Source of the DNA: Amphiura filiformis
Taxonomy: Eukaryota > Echinodermata > Ophiuroidea > Amphilepidida > Amphiuridae
Assembly (NCBI RefSeq): GCF_039555335.1
Contig: NC_092628.1
Span: 35,672,965-35,736,964, forward strand
Length of the DNA stretch: 64,000 nucleotides
Direction: 5' to 3'
The stretch's first letter is position 1. Every line of letters starts with the position of its first letter. The notes under the pieces were generated by a model. It ran no database searches and had not been told where the DNA came from. It saw nothing but the letters and a program-made list of their open reading frames with translations. Made by a program: the position numbers and the translations under genes. Below are positions 34,070 through 46,330 of this stretch, in pieces.

Positions 34070-35640
34070 TGATTGTTTAATGGTCTGTTATTACTTATTA
34101 ATTATTTTAATTATTTGTTTATATTTGGTTTGTTTATTTGTTTGATTCTTGTTTACTTGTTTGTTTATTTTTTATAACTTTGTTGACTTGTTTGTTTCAA
34201 CGTTTCTTTATTTATTTGTTTAAAATTTGTATATTTATTGGTTTGTTTGTTAGCCTAATTAGTTTGTTTATAAGTTTGTTAATTTGTTCATTTATTTGTT
34301 TATTTTTTGTTAATCATATTGTTTATTTATTTGTTTATAAGTTTGTTAATTTATTGGTTTGTTTGTTTAAAAGTTTATTTGTTTATAAGTTTATTTGTTT
34401 GTTAATAAGTTTGTTGTTAATTTGTTTGTTGTTAATTATATTGTTGATTTGTTTGTTTATAAGTTTGTTTATTTGTTTGTTATTTTATATTATTTTGTTT
34501 ATTTGTTTATTTTGTGTATGTTGACTTGTTTGTTTATTTTTTAAAGTTTGTTGACTTGTTTATTGAAACGTTTTTTTACTTATTTGTTTATAAGTTTGTT
34601 TATTTATTTGTTTGTTAATTAGTTTGTTTATAAGTTTGTTAATTTGTTTATTTTTTGTTAATCATATTGTTTATTTGTTTACCTTTTTGTTAATTATATT
34701 GTTTATTTATTTGTTTGTTAATTATTTTACTCACTCAATCACTCACTCACTTTTTATAATTTTGTTTATTGGTTTATTATTTTATGTTAATTATTATGTT
34801 TATCTTTTATAAGTTTGTTAAATGTTTATTTATTTGTTTATTTTTTTTTAATTATGTTGTTTGTTTGTTTGAAAGTTTGTTAATTTATTTGTTTGTTTGC
34901 TTGTTTGTTTATCTTTAGTTAATGGCTTTGTTTATTTGTCTGTATTTTGTTTATAATTTGTTATTTTTTGTCTACTTGTGTTTTTTTTGGATAAGTTTGT
35001 TTACTTGTTTGTTTAAACACGATTTTATTAATTTGTTTATAAGTTTGTTTATTTGTTTGTTAATTAGTTTGTTTATGAGTTTGTTAATTTGTTTATTTAT
35101 TTGTTTATTTTTTGTTATTTATAATGTTTACTTTTTTTTATAAGTGTGTTTGTTTGTTTGCTTGTATGTTTGTTTTGTTAATGACTTTGTTTATTTGTTT
35201 GTATTTTGTTTTTTTATATGTTTGTTTAGATGTTGTTTGCAAGTTTATTGCTCATTTGTTTATTTATTTATTTATTTATTTTTGTTAATTATATTGTTGA
35301 TTTGTTTGTTATATTATGTTAATTATTTTGTTTATTTGTTTTTTTTATAACTTTGTTAATTTGTTTATTTATTTGTTTATTTTTGTTAATCATATTGTTT
35401 GTTTGTTTGTTTATAAGCTTTGTTGTTAATTTGTTTGTTTATTTGTTTATCTTTTGTTAATTAAATTATTTATTTGTTTCTTTATAAGTTTGTTTATTTG
35501 TTTGTTATTTTATGTTAATTACTTTGTTTATCTGTTTATTTTTATAAGTAAAGTTTGTTTATTTGTTAATTTGTTTATTTATTTATTCCTTTATAGTTAC
35601 TTTGGAGTGGTGTAAATCGTTTTTATTTAATAAATTAATT
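34070..35640. repeat. 1.5-kb T-rich degenerate repeat (TTTGTTTAT-type)
   Basis: Long irregular array of TTTGTTTA, TTTGTTAAT and TATAAGTTTG words on the + strand. It produces several Leu/Ile/Cys-rich open frames that are artefacts of composition. It looks like a diverged minisatellite. Confidence 0.85.
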
Positions 35641-35671
35641 GATAACTGTTGCTTGCTTGCTTATTTATGTA

Positions 35672-36088
35672 GGGCTGTGCAGTAATTATGGGCCTGCCTC
35701 GCCCGGAGGGTAAAATTTCAAACGGCTCGCCATAAATTGCCCCCCTCGGCCTGCCAAAATCGCTTGTCCCCCCGGCCCCCTCCCTCTCGGCCCGCCAAAA
35801 AATATTTGCCCCCCCCCTTGTACATGCCAAATTTTTGGGATCCCAATTTGCTAACCTAAAATGGTCTATATACATGTTGCGAGCACAGCGAGTAGGAAAA
35901 TTTGCATATTTAAGCGTTTCCGTACGGTTTTCCTAAGCCTTTTAGAGCGTTTTATATCCGAAAGGCACCCCAAGAATGTGTGCCAAAATCGCATGCCCCC
36001 CCTCTTGGCTTGTCAAAATTGCTTGCCCCCTTTTGGCTCGCCAAAATATCTTACCCTCCCCCAGGGCTCATAATTATTGCATAGCCCC
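35672..36088. mobile_element. MITE-like element with GGGCTRTGCARTAATTATG termini
   Basis: The left end (GGGCTGTGCAGTAATTATGG) and right end (CATAATTATTGCATAGCCCC) are inverted over about 25 bp. The interior has repeated GCCCCCCCT...GCCAAAAT words. It sits between two T/A-rich simple repeats. TTATTTAT lies on both sides but is not flush and is common here, so the TSD is uncertain. Confidence 0.75.
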
Positions 36089-36890
<802 letters not shown>

Positions 36891-37323
36891 CAATATGTTT
36901 GCTTGTTTCACAGATGTGATTTTATAATTGATTGATCTTTCTTGATTGCTCGCTTACATGCTTGCTTGATTCATATAGTTCGAGATGTGATAGGTGATTA
37001 AACAAAAATAAATAAATAAATAAATACACGCACAAACAAATAAATACAAAATGTAGATACATAAGTACCATAAGTATTAGACTGGCCCCCAGTCTCGGTT
37101 CGGTTCCATCTCTGGAAGCTTCTGGATAATGTAACAATAAATAATTACGTAATGCCCTATGAAAAAAAAATGCCAACTCCCCCCCCCCCCTTATTTTCTT
37201 CAATGCCAAAAACCCATTCCTCTTCATCCACAAATCGACGCCACTAATTACACCCACCACAGTCAACCATGCAGCAATATAGAAATATACTCGTATTATA
37301 AGTGAACGCGAAAGTCCATTGAG

Positions 37324-38154
37324 TATGGATGGCGGAAACCTTTAAAATACGCCTAAGAATACGCCTAAGAATACGTTTAACCTTAGACGTCTAAGATGCA
37401 ATCTTAGACGTCTAAGATGCATTCTTAGGCGTCTAAGATGCAATCTTAGGCGTCTAAGAAATTCGCGGTAGACTTAAATCAACGAATCACAGGACTAGAA
37501 ATCCCAAACAACCAATCATCTTAGGCGTATTCAATTATTGACCAATGAAATCTTAGACGCCTAAGATTGTACACGCCTAAGAATTCTTACACGTCTAAGA
37601 TTGACCATTTGACCGTGACTAGTGATGGACGGTATCGCAAATTCGATCAAAACGTACAACGGACGCTGTGCGTTAGAGAATATTTCGAACAATGGCTGGG
37701 TGGCGTGTTTTTAATAAACTCCTTTTCTCTCCATAGCCACCCGCGTCAATCCCAAAGAGAAAGGGGTGATGGGATGGGAGGGGGATAACACGTATGCTAT
37801 GACTGAGCCAAAATACAGTGTTAAGAGACCTCGATACCTCCATTCAACAAGAAAATTAACCTGACGGTGTAGGGTATGATGTGTTTATATCCAATACGTT
37901 CAGAGGTCAAGTTATTACTGCACACACATTATAAGGTCAACCAACTATGTCTTTGTAATTCGAACAGCGTGTGACATATTTTCGCCAAGGTCAAATCGTC
38001 TTTTATATTATTGAAGGGATCAGATATGCATAATTTCAGTCCGCAAAGTGCAAGAAGACAAGAGGTCAAATTTTCCATGTTAAAAATAGAATCATGGCGG
38101 TATATAAATATATGCTAGGCATGTTTGTTCCTCTTTGTTGTTTGTGTATTAATT

Positions 38155-38220
<66 letters not shown>

Positions 38221-38677
38221 GTCGTCGTCGTCGTCGTCGTCGCCGTCATCATGCTCATCAACATTAATACCTGACTACTACTAGCCACACCAAAACAGCA
38301 CACCAAACCAACGAAAATAAAATCAAACCAATTAATCAATTTTGCTGCAAGTCCTCAGAGAAAACCACATTGGTGATACCGTCCATCACTAAAATATCAA
38401 TCTTAGACGTGTAAGAATTCTTAGGCGTGTAAAATCTTAGGCGTCTAAGATTTCATTGGTCAATAATTGAATACGCCTAAGATGATTGGTTGTTTGGGAT
38501 TTCTGGTCCTGTGATTCGTTGATTTAAGTCTACCGCGAATTTCTTATACGCCTAAGATTGCATCTTAGACGCCTAAGAATGCATCTTAGACGTCTAAGAT
38601 TGCATCTTAGACGTCTAAGGTTAGGCGTATTCTTAGGCGTATTCTTAGGCGTATTTTGAAGGTTTCCGCCATCCATA
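37324..38677. mobile_element. Non-autonomous DNA transposon, ~310-bp TIRs, 6-bp TSD
   Basis: Flanked by ATTGAG at 37318-37323 and 38678-38683. Copy 1 of the host element shows the empty site. Termini are TATGGATGGCGGAAACC and the inverse. The two TIRs (37324-37640 and 38362-38677) differ at only a handful of positions, so insertion is recent. Each TIR carries a dozen CGTCTAAGAT / TTAGGCGT words, possible transposase-binding repeats. No transposase is encoded. TATGG ends plus a 6-bp TSD recall the IS3EU group as I remember it. Treat that as tentative. Confidence 0.88.
38154..38260. repeat. (ATC)n/(GTC)n microsatellite
   Basis: ATC repeat continuing as GTC repeat inside the 1354-bp element. 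It yields a poly-Met minus frame that is not a gene. Confidence 0.97.
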
Positions 38678-38772
38678 ATTGAGCGCTGATTCCGTGTATT
38701 GGGTTGATTTAAGCTATGTAATCTACATTACCAGTCGTTCTCCACGGACCCGAGGGAGGGTCTACATAAGTA

Positions 38773-39800
38773 CAGGGTGTCCCAGAATGATTTGTACCGT
38801 GTTTGCAAAAATAACTAAAAATAGAAGACGGGCAGTGTATCTATTTTTGATACATGCATTATAATGCTGGACATGTCTCCTACTTATTCTGTGAATTTCA
38901 GCACGCTACCTTTATTTGTTTTGGCGTGGCATGCAATAATGTAAAATCAATGAAAAACTGCTTTTCATTTTCAGCGCAAACGACTCGCATCCCCTTGAAA
39001 ATGGCACGATACGATTAAATAAAGAACGTGGGATGTTTGGCACAGCATTTCGACGACAACTACTGTTGGGGTTGGGCCTTAAAGCTTGCCAGACAGCTGC
39101 AATCTTCGCTCTAGTTCTTACAGTCTTACGAGCACCTGAAGCTTCACTCTGCCGATTCCTGACAGTTCTGTGCTCGTCAAACTTCTTTACGTTATACACT
39201 ATCGCTCCTTTGACTGGAACGCGTGCTCGCGGAAATCGTCCAATGAATCTTCTTTGCGTCTCAACATAGCTGCCGGTTTGCCAGTAAGTTTTTGAAAGGA
39301 ATCTACGCTGCTGCACAATAAATTGAGGAGCCATCTTTTCTGTACCACAACCAGTTCGACCTCTGCAAGCATTTCAAATTACATGGACCTCACACCACAA
39401 TAACTAAAACTACCGCCAAAGAGAGAATGGGATTAGGCCGCAAATCCTTAATTCCATGTAATGATTGCTTCATAAATAATAGATAGATATCGGCTATTTA
39501 GTGGAAATATGAACAGGGCACAACTAAAATACCTGCATAACTTTTTCCAAATAACTTTGTGCTGAACGGTTAGTAATGTTACAGATTTTCAAAATAGGTT
39601 GCGTTGTCAAAACTTAGAATTCACCATTTTTACGCAATCTTCTATAACTTCTACTAGAAACGTCCAATTTTAAAATCTAAAAATCTGAGAAAGCTAAATA
39701 TATGTAAAACTTAAAATGTAAAACAATATGAACATTTAACATGCCCTTCATACCTAAAAAATTCCATCTTTCCCGGTACAGATCATTCTGGGACACCCTG
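38773..39800 (-). mobile_element. Mariner/Tc1-like element, 1028 bp
   Basis: 27-bp TIRs beginning CAGGGTGTCCCAGAATGAT, with one mismatch between ends, flanked by TA at 38771-38772 and 39801-39802. It inserted into the TA of the 9-bp TSD of the neighbouring element. It contains only the N-terminal part of a transposase, so it is an internally deleted, non-autonomous copy. Confidence 0.9.
38912..39334 (-). pseudogene. Mariner-like transposase, N-terminal DNA-binding part
   Basis: The minus frame starts MAPQFIVQQRRFL and continues with ETQRRFIGRFP, GAIVYNVKKFDEH and KIAAVWQALRPNP, then RRNAVPNIPRSLFNRI. This is the double helix-turn-helix region that binds the TIRs in this transposase group. 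The start lies about 450 bp from the right TIR, as expected. After about 115 residues similarity ends and the DDE/D catalytic domain is absent because of a deletion towards the left TIR. It could at most bind TIRs. Confidence 0.85.
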
Positions 39801-39825
39801 TATAGGCCTAGGCCCTATAACTTAA

Positions 39826-40060
39826 ATAAATAAATAAATAAATAAATTAATAACTTAATAAATAAATTAATAAATTAATAAATAAATAAATAAATTAATT
39901 AATTAATTAATTAAATTAATCAATAAATTAATAAATTAATGAATAGATTAATAAATTAATAAATAGATTAATAAATTAATAAATAAATTAATAAATTGAT
40001 AAATAAATAAATTAAATGATAAATAAATAAATTAATTAATTAATGTACATCTAGGCCCTA
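39826..40060. repeat. AAAT/AATTA simple repeat
   Basis: Irregular (AAAT)n and TTAATAAA repeats, directly right of the mariner flank. Confidence 0.95.
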
Positions 40061-40199
40061 GAATTAATGAAATAAATAGTTAAGAGTTACTCCAGCAGAC
40101 TATCATGATTGCATGATTCCTGGGGCATGATTGCAACAACACCACCGAGCACCACATCCCCAATAAAGAGTATTTCCCCACTATGCGTTTGATAATACT

Positions 40200-40285
40200 C
40201 GAAAACCTGTTATGTACGTCATCAGATTAATTATTCATGAAGTCGGTCCGGCGGTTGGAAATCAGCGATTACCACAAACTCTTCG
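40200..40285. repeat. Inverted partner of 33634-33715
   Basis: Shares TTGGAAATCAGCGATTACCA and ATTAATTATTCATGAAGTCG with the reverse complement of the earlier block. It lies 50-135 bp upstream of the candidate exon at 40336 and contains a TACGTCATCA (CRE-like) word, so it could be promoter sequence that was duplicated. That is inference. Confidence 0.65.
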
Positions 40286-40335
40286 GAGGTGCTCTTAATA
40301 GATAGGAGGAATATCCATAAACAACAACAACAATA

Positions 40336-40430
40336 ATGGCGTCTAAAGTAGGAGTAGGAAATGTCTTTTCCAGTACACTTTTACACTTATCGCGATCCTC
40401 GCGAGGATTAAAGAACCACCATGGGAAAAG
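40336..40430 (+). CDS. Candidate first coding exon, unknown protein
   Basis: ATG at 40336 in good context (ACAATAATGG), with an in-frame TAA at 40318-40320, and 31 codons ending AG|GTAAAG at 40430/40431. The peptide starts MASKVGVGNVFSSTLLHL and continues SRSSRGLKNHHGK. It is Ser/Arg/His-rich without acidic residues and could be a mitochondrial presequence. I do not recognise the protein and found no second exon. It could be chance, but the combination of upstream stop, start context and donor is better than for other short frames here. Confidence 0.38.
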
Positions 40431-40555
40431 GTAAAGATTGGCATGTATGACTGATGTATTATAGCTGTAGGATAAGACGTAGATATTCGTTTGGTCGAGG
40501 TTGTTCCATCTAAATTATAATAATATACATGTATAATTAGAAGCATTGGAAGGGG

Positions 40556-40816
40556 GGCACACTCCCTGTGTGGGCAAGTCCAGTTCCAATAAATGAAACT
40601 CCCCGCTCCGACGGGGAGTTCCAACAGGAACAGGTGTATGTATTTGTATGTGTTTAATGTGCATTCACATACACACTTAGCCGTCGGTACGAAGAAATCG
40701 TTGCTCCAAAAATGATTGCAAATTACACATTTGTAATCATTTTTCACCACAAAAATCAAAATATGATATGAAAACACAGTCACAGGTGAGCAATGTATGA
40801 ATATATGGAGAGGTGC
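40556..40816. repeat. Module B, inverted copy of ~42690-42945
   Basis: About 250 bp matches the reverse complement of 42690-42945 (GTGTAATTTGCAATCATTTT, CTTCGTACCGACGGCTAAGT). Both carry the hairpin ACTCCCC-GCTCCGAC-GGGGAGT. Similar open frames in both are due to the duplication. Confidence 0.85.
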
Positions 40817-42349
40817 AGTTGTAGTAACTACAAATTTCGAACGTTTGAGGACTTGTTCTCAAGTTGTAGCAGGTTCCAAAATGGTGCCCAGTACGTAAAT
40901 ATGTGGGCAAGTTTGCATTAATATATCTAGTAAAATACTCACTTTAGAAACCTGTGGCACTGATGTATAATGTTATCTGTGATTCCTGAACTTATTCTAC
41001 GTATCAGCTTTTGTCCAAAGAAATAATTACAAAAGATGATTTTTGAGTGATTCTTTGCTCAGCGAAAAGTCCATGGCCATGCCATGACTATGTCGCCGTA
41101 GACCAGTTGTCGACCCACTTACGGAGCTGCTTGAGCTTAAACTGGCCCGAGTTGTTTATTATTAAAATCCACATGCAACACATGTGCACTCAGTCACACG
41201 GCCGGTTGATGAATTCTTAGAAAAATCTATAAAAAAAAATTTAGATGTGGATAAATTTCCTCAAACTCGATCCACTTATAGGTTTTTATTGTTTTTAAAA
41301 TATTCTAACTTAAGAATGTACCATTTTCAGGTTGTATATTTAAAGGGTAATGAACATTATTGAAATTTTTATCAAACGTTTTCTAAGACATAAATGAAGA
41401 TGGCGCTGGATGGTACCTGCAAGTACTGCAACAACTTTCTCTAAAATCCACTCAAAATTAACCATCAAAATTAAAAATTAAATCAAAAATTTCTTTTTTA
41501 AATATCAGCATAACCGAGGTTAGTTGAGATACTATATATTTGCTTTTTACAATAAATATTAATTTTAATGCATCAAGTCATTCGATGTCAGTGGATGGAG
41601 TTTTTGTATTTTGTTTCAAGGCAGAATGACAGATTACATCAATTCTGCTGGCGCACATGGCAGTCTCTTCAACAGCACTACTACCGTAATTCGAATGGTG
41701 ATCTGTATTACACATGTAGCGCCCTAAGCTAGGGCTGAGTCTAGGATTCATCCACCAGTCCTTCAACTGCTTACGCACGGTCATCGGGTTGTGCCATGTT
41801 TATTGTTTTGAGATCGAGGCCGAGGGACTCAGGCTAGGCTGGGTAATCCGGTAATGTGTCAAAATACATCCGGGAATACATCGCGGATTTGCAACATTAA
41901 AATGGTGGAACGTTTGAAGCGATGCTATGCTAGAGGATTTCAAATGTGTGGAATTTTTTTATATTCTGTTACCATTTTAACTGGAAATCATACGGAATCG
42001 ATGAATGCATATGAATCTTGTGATACTTAAGTTTCATTCCATGCCAGTGTTGGTGAGTACTGACCGATTGGGAAGTCACAGGTACTGTTGGCAAAAATTG
42101 GTAATTTGCAAAAATCAGTGAATATGGCGAATACGCTGAATAAACGAATATTAGCATGTACATTCTACCTGAGGTGTGAGTTCCAATTATTGGAACTGGG
42201 AGAGGTGAAACAGGTTGTTAATTATTGTCAATATTATTATTTTGCTACATTAATATAATGAAAATAATTAACACTGAAGACACCCTATGGCACCTTCTAC
42301 AACTTGAGAACAAGTCCTCAAACGTTCGAAATTTGTAGTTACTACAACT
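40817..42349. mobile_element. Putative element bounded by inverted 53-bp modules
   Basis: 40817-40869 and 42298-42349 are inverted copies of a module starting AGTTGTAGTAACTACAAATT and containing TTCGAA and CTTGAGAACAAGTCCTCAA. The interior includes one palindrome, AGTTCCAATTATTGGAACT, at 42179-42197. No coding region recognised. Ends alone suggest a ~1.5-kb TIR element. Confidence 0.55.
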
Positions 42350-42576
42350 GGGGCAAGTCATACTTCAGTATGACTTAGTACAAGGAACTTATATGATGTC
42401 CTCATTCACAAACTGATACTATCTGTCCATCGAGACTGTTACCGTACGGCAGTGTGGTAAAGGAATATTACACAGTCAAGAATAGGCTCCATCATTTTTT
42501 TATTATGATCCCTCCCTGTCTCCCGAAACATCAAAACATCAAAAGCGTTGCACTTATACTTACTTAACTTAAGACC

Positions 42577-42629
42577 AGTTGTAGTAACTACAAATTTCGA
42601 ACGCTTGAGGACTTGTTCTCAAGTTGTAG
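42577..42629. repeat. 53-bp palindrome-rich module, third copy
   Basis: Same module in + orientation. Homology with the 42298-42349 copy extends a further ~110 bp (GGTGCCATAGGGTGTCTTCA). Two more copies lie at 48165-48194 (truncated) and 48271-48323. Confidence 0.9.
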
Positions 42630-42689
42630 AAGGTGCCATAGGGTGTCTTCAGTGTTAATTATTTTCATTATAAATGTCGCAAAATATTA

Positions 42690-42945
42690 ATATTGACAAT
42701 AATTAACAACCTGTTTCGCCTCTCCATATATTCATATTGCTCACCTGTGTTTTCATATCATATTTTGTGGTGAAAAATGATTACAAATGTGTAATTTGCA
42801 ATCATTTTTGGAGCAACGATTTCTTCGTACCGACGGCTAAGTGTGTATGTGAATGCACATTAAACACATACAAACACATACACAGCACCTGTTGGAACTC
42901 CCAGTCGGAGCGGGGAGTTTCAATTATTGGAACTGACTTTTAGGA
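42690..42945. repeat. Module B, + orientation
   Basis: Inverted partner of 40556-40816. Confidence 0.85.
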
Positions 42946-42952
42946 TCTAAAA

Positions 42953-43590
42953 TGGGCGTTTATTGCATTTCGACAGTATTTTTTGGGACATGAGAGCACC
43001 TCAGACCTGTCGAATTGCATTCTGAATACGAGCATGTCTTTCTGATATCAAATAATTTTCATTTTTGAAAATCACAATATAATACAAATTTTATGACAAA
43101 TTATAAAAATTTGATATTTTTCAAATTTTTGATATATAACAGTCCTCGGTAAATTATATAAATCTAATGACATATTCTTAAAGTGTATGTAGCAGGAGGA
43201 AAAGCCGACGGTCAATTGAAAATTTTGACCTTTCATATTGAAGATATGGATTTTTTTCCAAAAAGACCTAATTTTTTTTTTTTGTGTTTTTGGGAAAAAA
43301 ATCCATATCTTTAATACAAAAGGTCAAAATTTTCAATTGATCATCGGCTTTTCATCCCACCTACATACACTTCAAGTATAAATCATCAGATTTATAAAGT
43401 TTACTTCAAGTACTGTTAAATATTAAAATATCAATTTTAATGATTTGCCATAAAATGTGTATTAAATTGCGAATTTCAAAAATCAAAATTATTTGATATC
43501 AGAATGACATTCTTCGTATTCAGAATGCAATTGATATGTCTGATGTGCTCTAATGTCCCACAATAAATACTGTCCAAACGCTCATACCCC
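42953..43590. mobile_element. 640-bp foldback element
   Basis: Two ~310-bp arms meet at a ~20-nt T-rich centre near 43280. Termini read GCGTTT...GACAGTATTT and the inverse. Shared inner words include GCATTCTGAATACGA, GATATCAAATAATTTT and AAGATATGGATTTTTTTCC. Arms are diverged by indels and substitutions. No coding capacity. Confidence 0.9.
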
Positions 43591-44438
43591 AGCCCTTAAG
43601 ACTATCCTTTTTCACATAACGCAGACAAAGTAGGGCCAACTTGCCTAGAAATAGTCAAATTTTGACAAGAAATATCTCTGTGTAATCCTATGTAAGTCCC
43701 ATATCACATCGTTATCGGCGATCGAGGTTTTTTTTTTTGTTGGTACCCACCAGCGTCATGCATGTGACGTGACACAGCTAAAATAATCGACCGGGAATCG
43801 GGGATCGTTAAAACGTCAACAAATTTCAAAACACAGAAAGCAGTAAACTTATGGCGAGCGGTCCGAATTTTGAGCCATACAAGTTTACGTGGTGAACTAA
43901 GTATGACTTGCCCTGAACTTCCATATATGTTCGGAAGAGACGGATACATTGCATGAGAGCCTGCCAATTTAAGGTGGTATTGGATGCATTTTCTAGAAAT
44001 TAGGAAATGCTTTGAGCATGTTTTAAACAGATTCATTTAGTAGGGTAAAGTACACTGATCAATATGCCTTTTGTTTGGAGCAGATCGGACATACGGTTTT
44101 CAAAATACACCGTTTTATATGTTCTTTGTATCCTATTGTTTTTGTCAATTTTTGTAAATACCCATACTTAGAGCTGTTTTAGCGTATACAATAATGCCTA
44201 GAAAAAGGAGAGGCCCTTTTTTATTTCTTGTTCTGGGAGTTACACCAACTCTAATGATCACAAAACCTTCCTAAAATGTTTCTTGTATCTTAACAAGGCT
44301 ATAGAAAGCATCCCAACTTCCTAGACATATTTTTTGAAAAGTTATAGCTGAATTTCAAAAAATAAAAATATATTTGAGGAAACCTCAAAAAAGGAAGCGG
44401 GAGGGGACATGAAACATGATTATTTTTTTATTTGGCCT
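43591..44438. other. Spacer with outer inverted arm
   Basis: 43899-43971 is inverted relative to 46652-46722 (GGCAGGCTCTCATGCAATGT). The rest is AT-rich. No supportable gene. Confidence 0.6.
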
Positions 44439-46330
44439 AACCCGTATTGTGATTGGTTGCAAAAGCCAATCTTTGAAATCGTAAGCCAATCAGTAAACGC
44501 GACAGCCTTTTACGGTATTAATTAATGTGACTCGCCAGTAAAGTACGTCTAACCTGATTGGTTTACAAAACTACTTTGATAATTGCTAAGCCAGTCAGTG
44601 TGTTTCGATGCAACAACCTCGTGAGAGGTTTTCGAGAGGCGAATTCATGTGGCGTGGTGATCCAGCGATCGAGTATAAATTCAGCTTGACAACTGCTCTC
44701 GCGTGAGATCGCAGGTGCAATAACAATACATGGACACAATCACTGTCATTTACACAATGGCATAATGAATTATATATGACATGCATCGGCTGGATTTGTA
44801 CGAAATATACATTTTGTTATAGGCCTAAAATGTTTACAAAAATATATTGGTCCGTACGTTGTGCTTGTATTCGGTTGTTCGACGTATAGGGGCACACCAC
44901 CATTGCATTACGCTTCCCATTGAAATGCTATAGCTTACGTCGAACAACTGAATACTTGATCGAGAAATCTATCTACTATCCACGACGACACGATAGTTAA
45001 TGTGTGAATAGAAGATAGAGATTGCTAGTATAACACGGTCAGTCATCGTAGCGTCTTCAGTTTTAAAACGCAGCAAAACAATTTTTAGATTGTCCAGTTT
45101 GGCTTCAATTTAGCTTGTCTAACATTTATGTATCTTAGCTGAAGTGTTTGCTTACTTTTAACCGGAAACACAGGCGCTGAAGTACAAATTCCGACCATAT
45201 TATGAGTCTGTTTAATTCTGCAACCTTGCTTGATCAAAGATGTTTTGATAACTGCCAACTGCGTCGGTGATTAAAGATTTGAGAAAATCCAGTGCTGGGC
45301 AAATCAATCCATCTCCCGATTTGCAAAGGTTGACTTGTCATTGCAAACTGATGGTGATACCCTTCCGGTTCTTGAACAATTACATGTGAGCCCAGCACTA
45401 CACATGTTGATCACCTATTTACAATGGGGACTGTGCGATGTCTGGCAATCACTCGAGAAAAATTGGCACAAAATGATGTTTTTCGTGAGTAAAGTCATGA
45501 TGAATTGATGAAGGAATATAGCACATGGTGTCACTAATATGTCAAGAATAATATCCTCATATTTTTGAGACAATAATTAACTTGAGGAAGAAGTTTTTAT
45601 TCATATGCATATGCATGATATTGGGACCTGCATGCCAACCGTGTACATGTGCCAAACAAGGTACGTTACATGAGCGCAAATCCTTCCACGTTCTAACTTT
45701 CGTATCACAAGCTATCGGTTGTTCATACGAAAGTTAGAAATTTTCGAACAACTGAATACAAGCACAACTTATGGACCAATATATTTTTGTAAACATTTTA
45801 GGCCTGTAACAAAATGTATATTTCGTACAAATTGTACAACTATAGTTTCTACCCTATGACCTATAAAAGTTACCTGTTATCAAAGTGTCCGCAAAAAACT
45901 GGTCATCGCAAGTATCTTTGATGCTGAAAACTAAGGATATTCACGCAGGGACAGGCCAAAAACCTTACCTCGATCGTAAAATCCAGCCGATGCATGTCAT
46001 AAATAATTCATTATGCCATTGTGTAAATGTCACTGATTGTGTCCATATATTGTTATTGCACCTGCGATCTCGCGCGAGAGCAGTTGTCAACCTGAATTTA
46101 TACTCGATCGCTGGATCACCACACAAATTCGCCTCTCGAAAACCTCTACGAGGTTGTTGCATCGAGCACGCTGACTGGCTTAGCAATTGTCAAAGTAGTT
46201 TTGTAAACCAATCAGGTTAGACGTACTTTACTGGCGAGTCTCATTAATTAATACCGTAAAAGGCCGTTGCGTTCATTGATTGGCTTACGATTTCAAAGAA
46301 TGGCTTTTGCAACCAATCACAATACGGGTT
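44439..46330. mobile_element. Large inverted repeat, ~440-bp arms
   Basis: 44439-44882 pairs with 45745-46330. The right arm has ~110 bp of extra sequence at about 45835-45945. Shared words include CCCGTATTGTGATTGGTTGC, TGATCCAGCGATCGAGTATA and GGCCTAAAATGTTTAC. The loop of ~860 bp (44883-45744) holds no recognised gene. It may be a foldback element or a head-to-head duplication. Confidence 0.85.

Larger units (their letters stand above)
37078..38764. mobile_element. TAGAC...GTCTA element with 9-bp TSD, copy 2, interrupted
   Basis: Starts TAGACTGGCC after CATAAGTAT (37069-37077) and ends GGGTCTA before CATAAGTA (38765-38772). The ninth TSD base, T, is found beyond a mariner at 39803. Compared with copy 1 it lacks about 520 bp of the interior and contains the 1354-bp insertion at 37324-38677. 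Confidence 0.85.

Noticed and set aside
34138..35350. Series of hydrophobic Leu/Ile/Cys-rich open frames that look like membrane proteins
   Set aside because: They are translations of the TTTGTTTAT-type simple repeat. The frames have no start context and no motif, and composition alone explains them.
38115..38339. Poly-Met open frame on the minus strand
   Set aside because: Direct translation of the ATC/GTC microsatellite.
40343..42943. Two similar Cys-rich frames (VVKNDYKCVICNHFW) as a zinc-finger family
   Set aside because: They are translations of the inverted Module B duplication. Cys spacing matches no finger I can defend, and the flanking frames are not shared.
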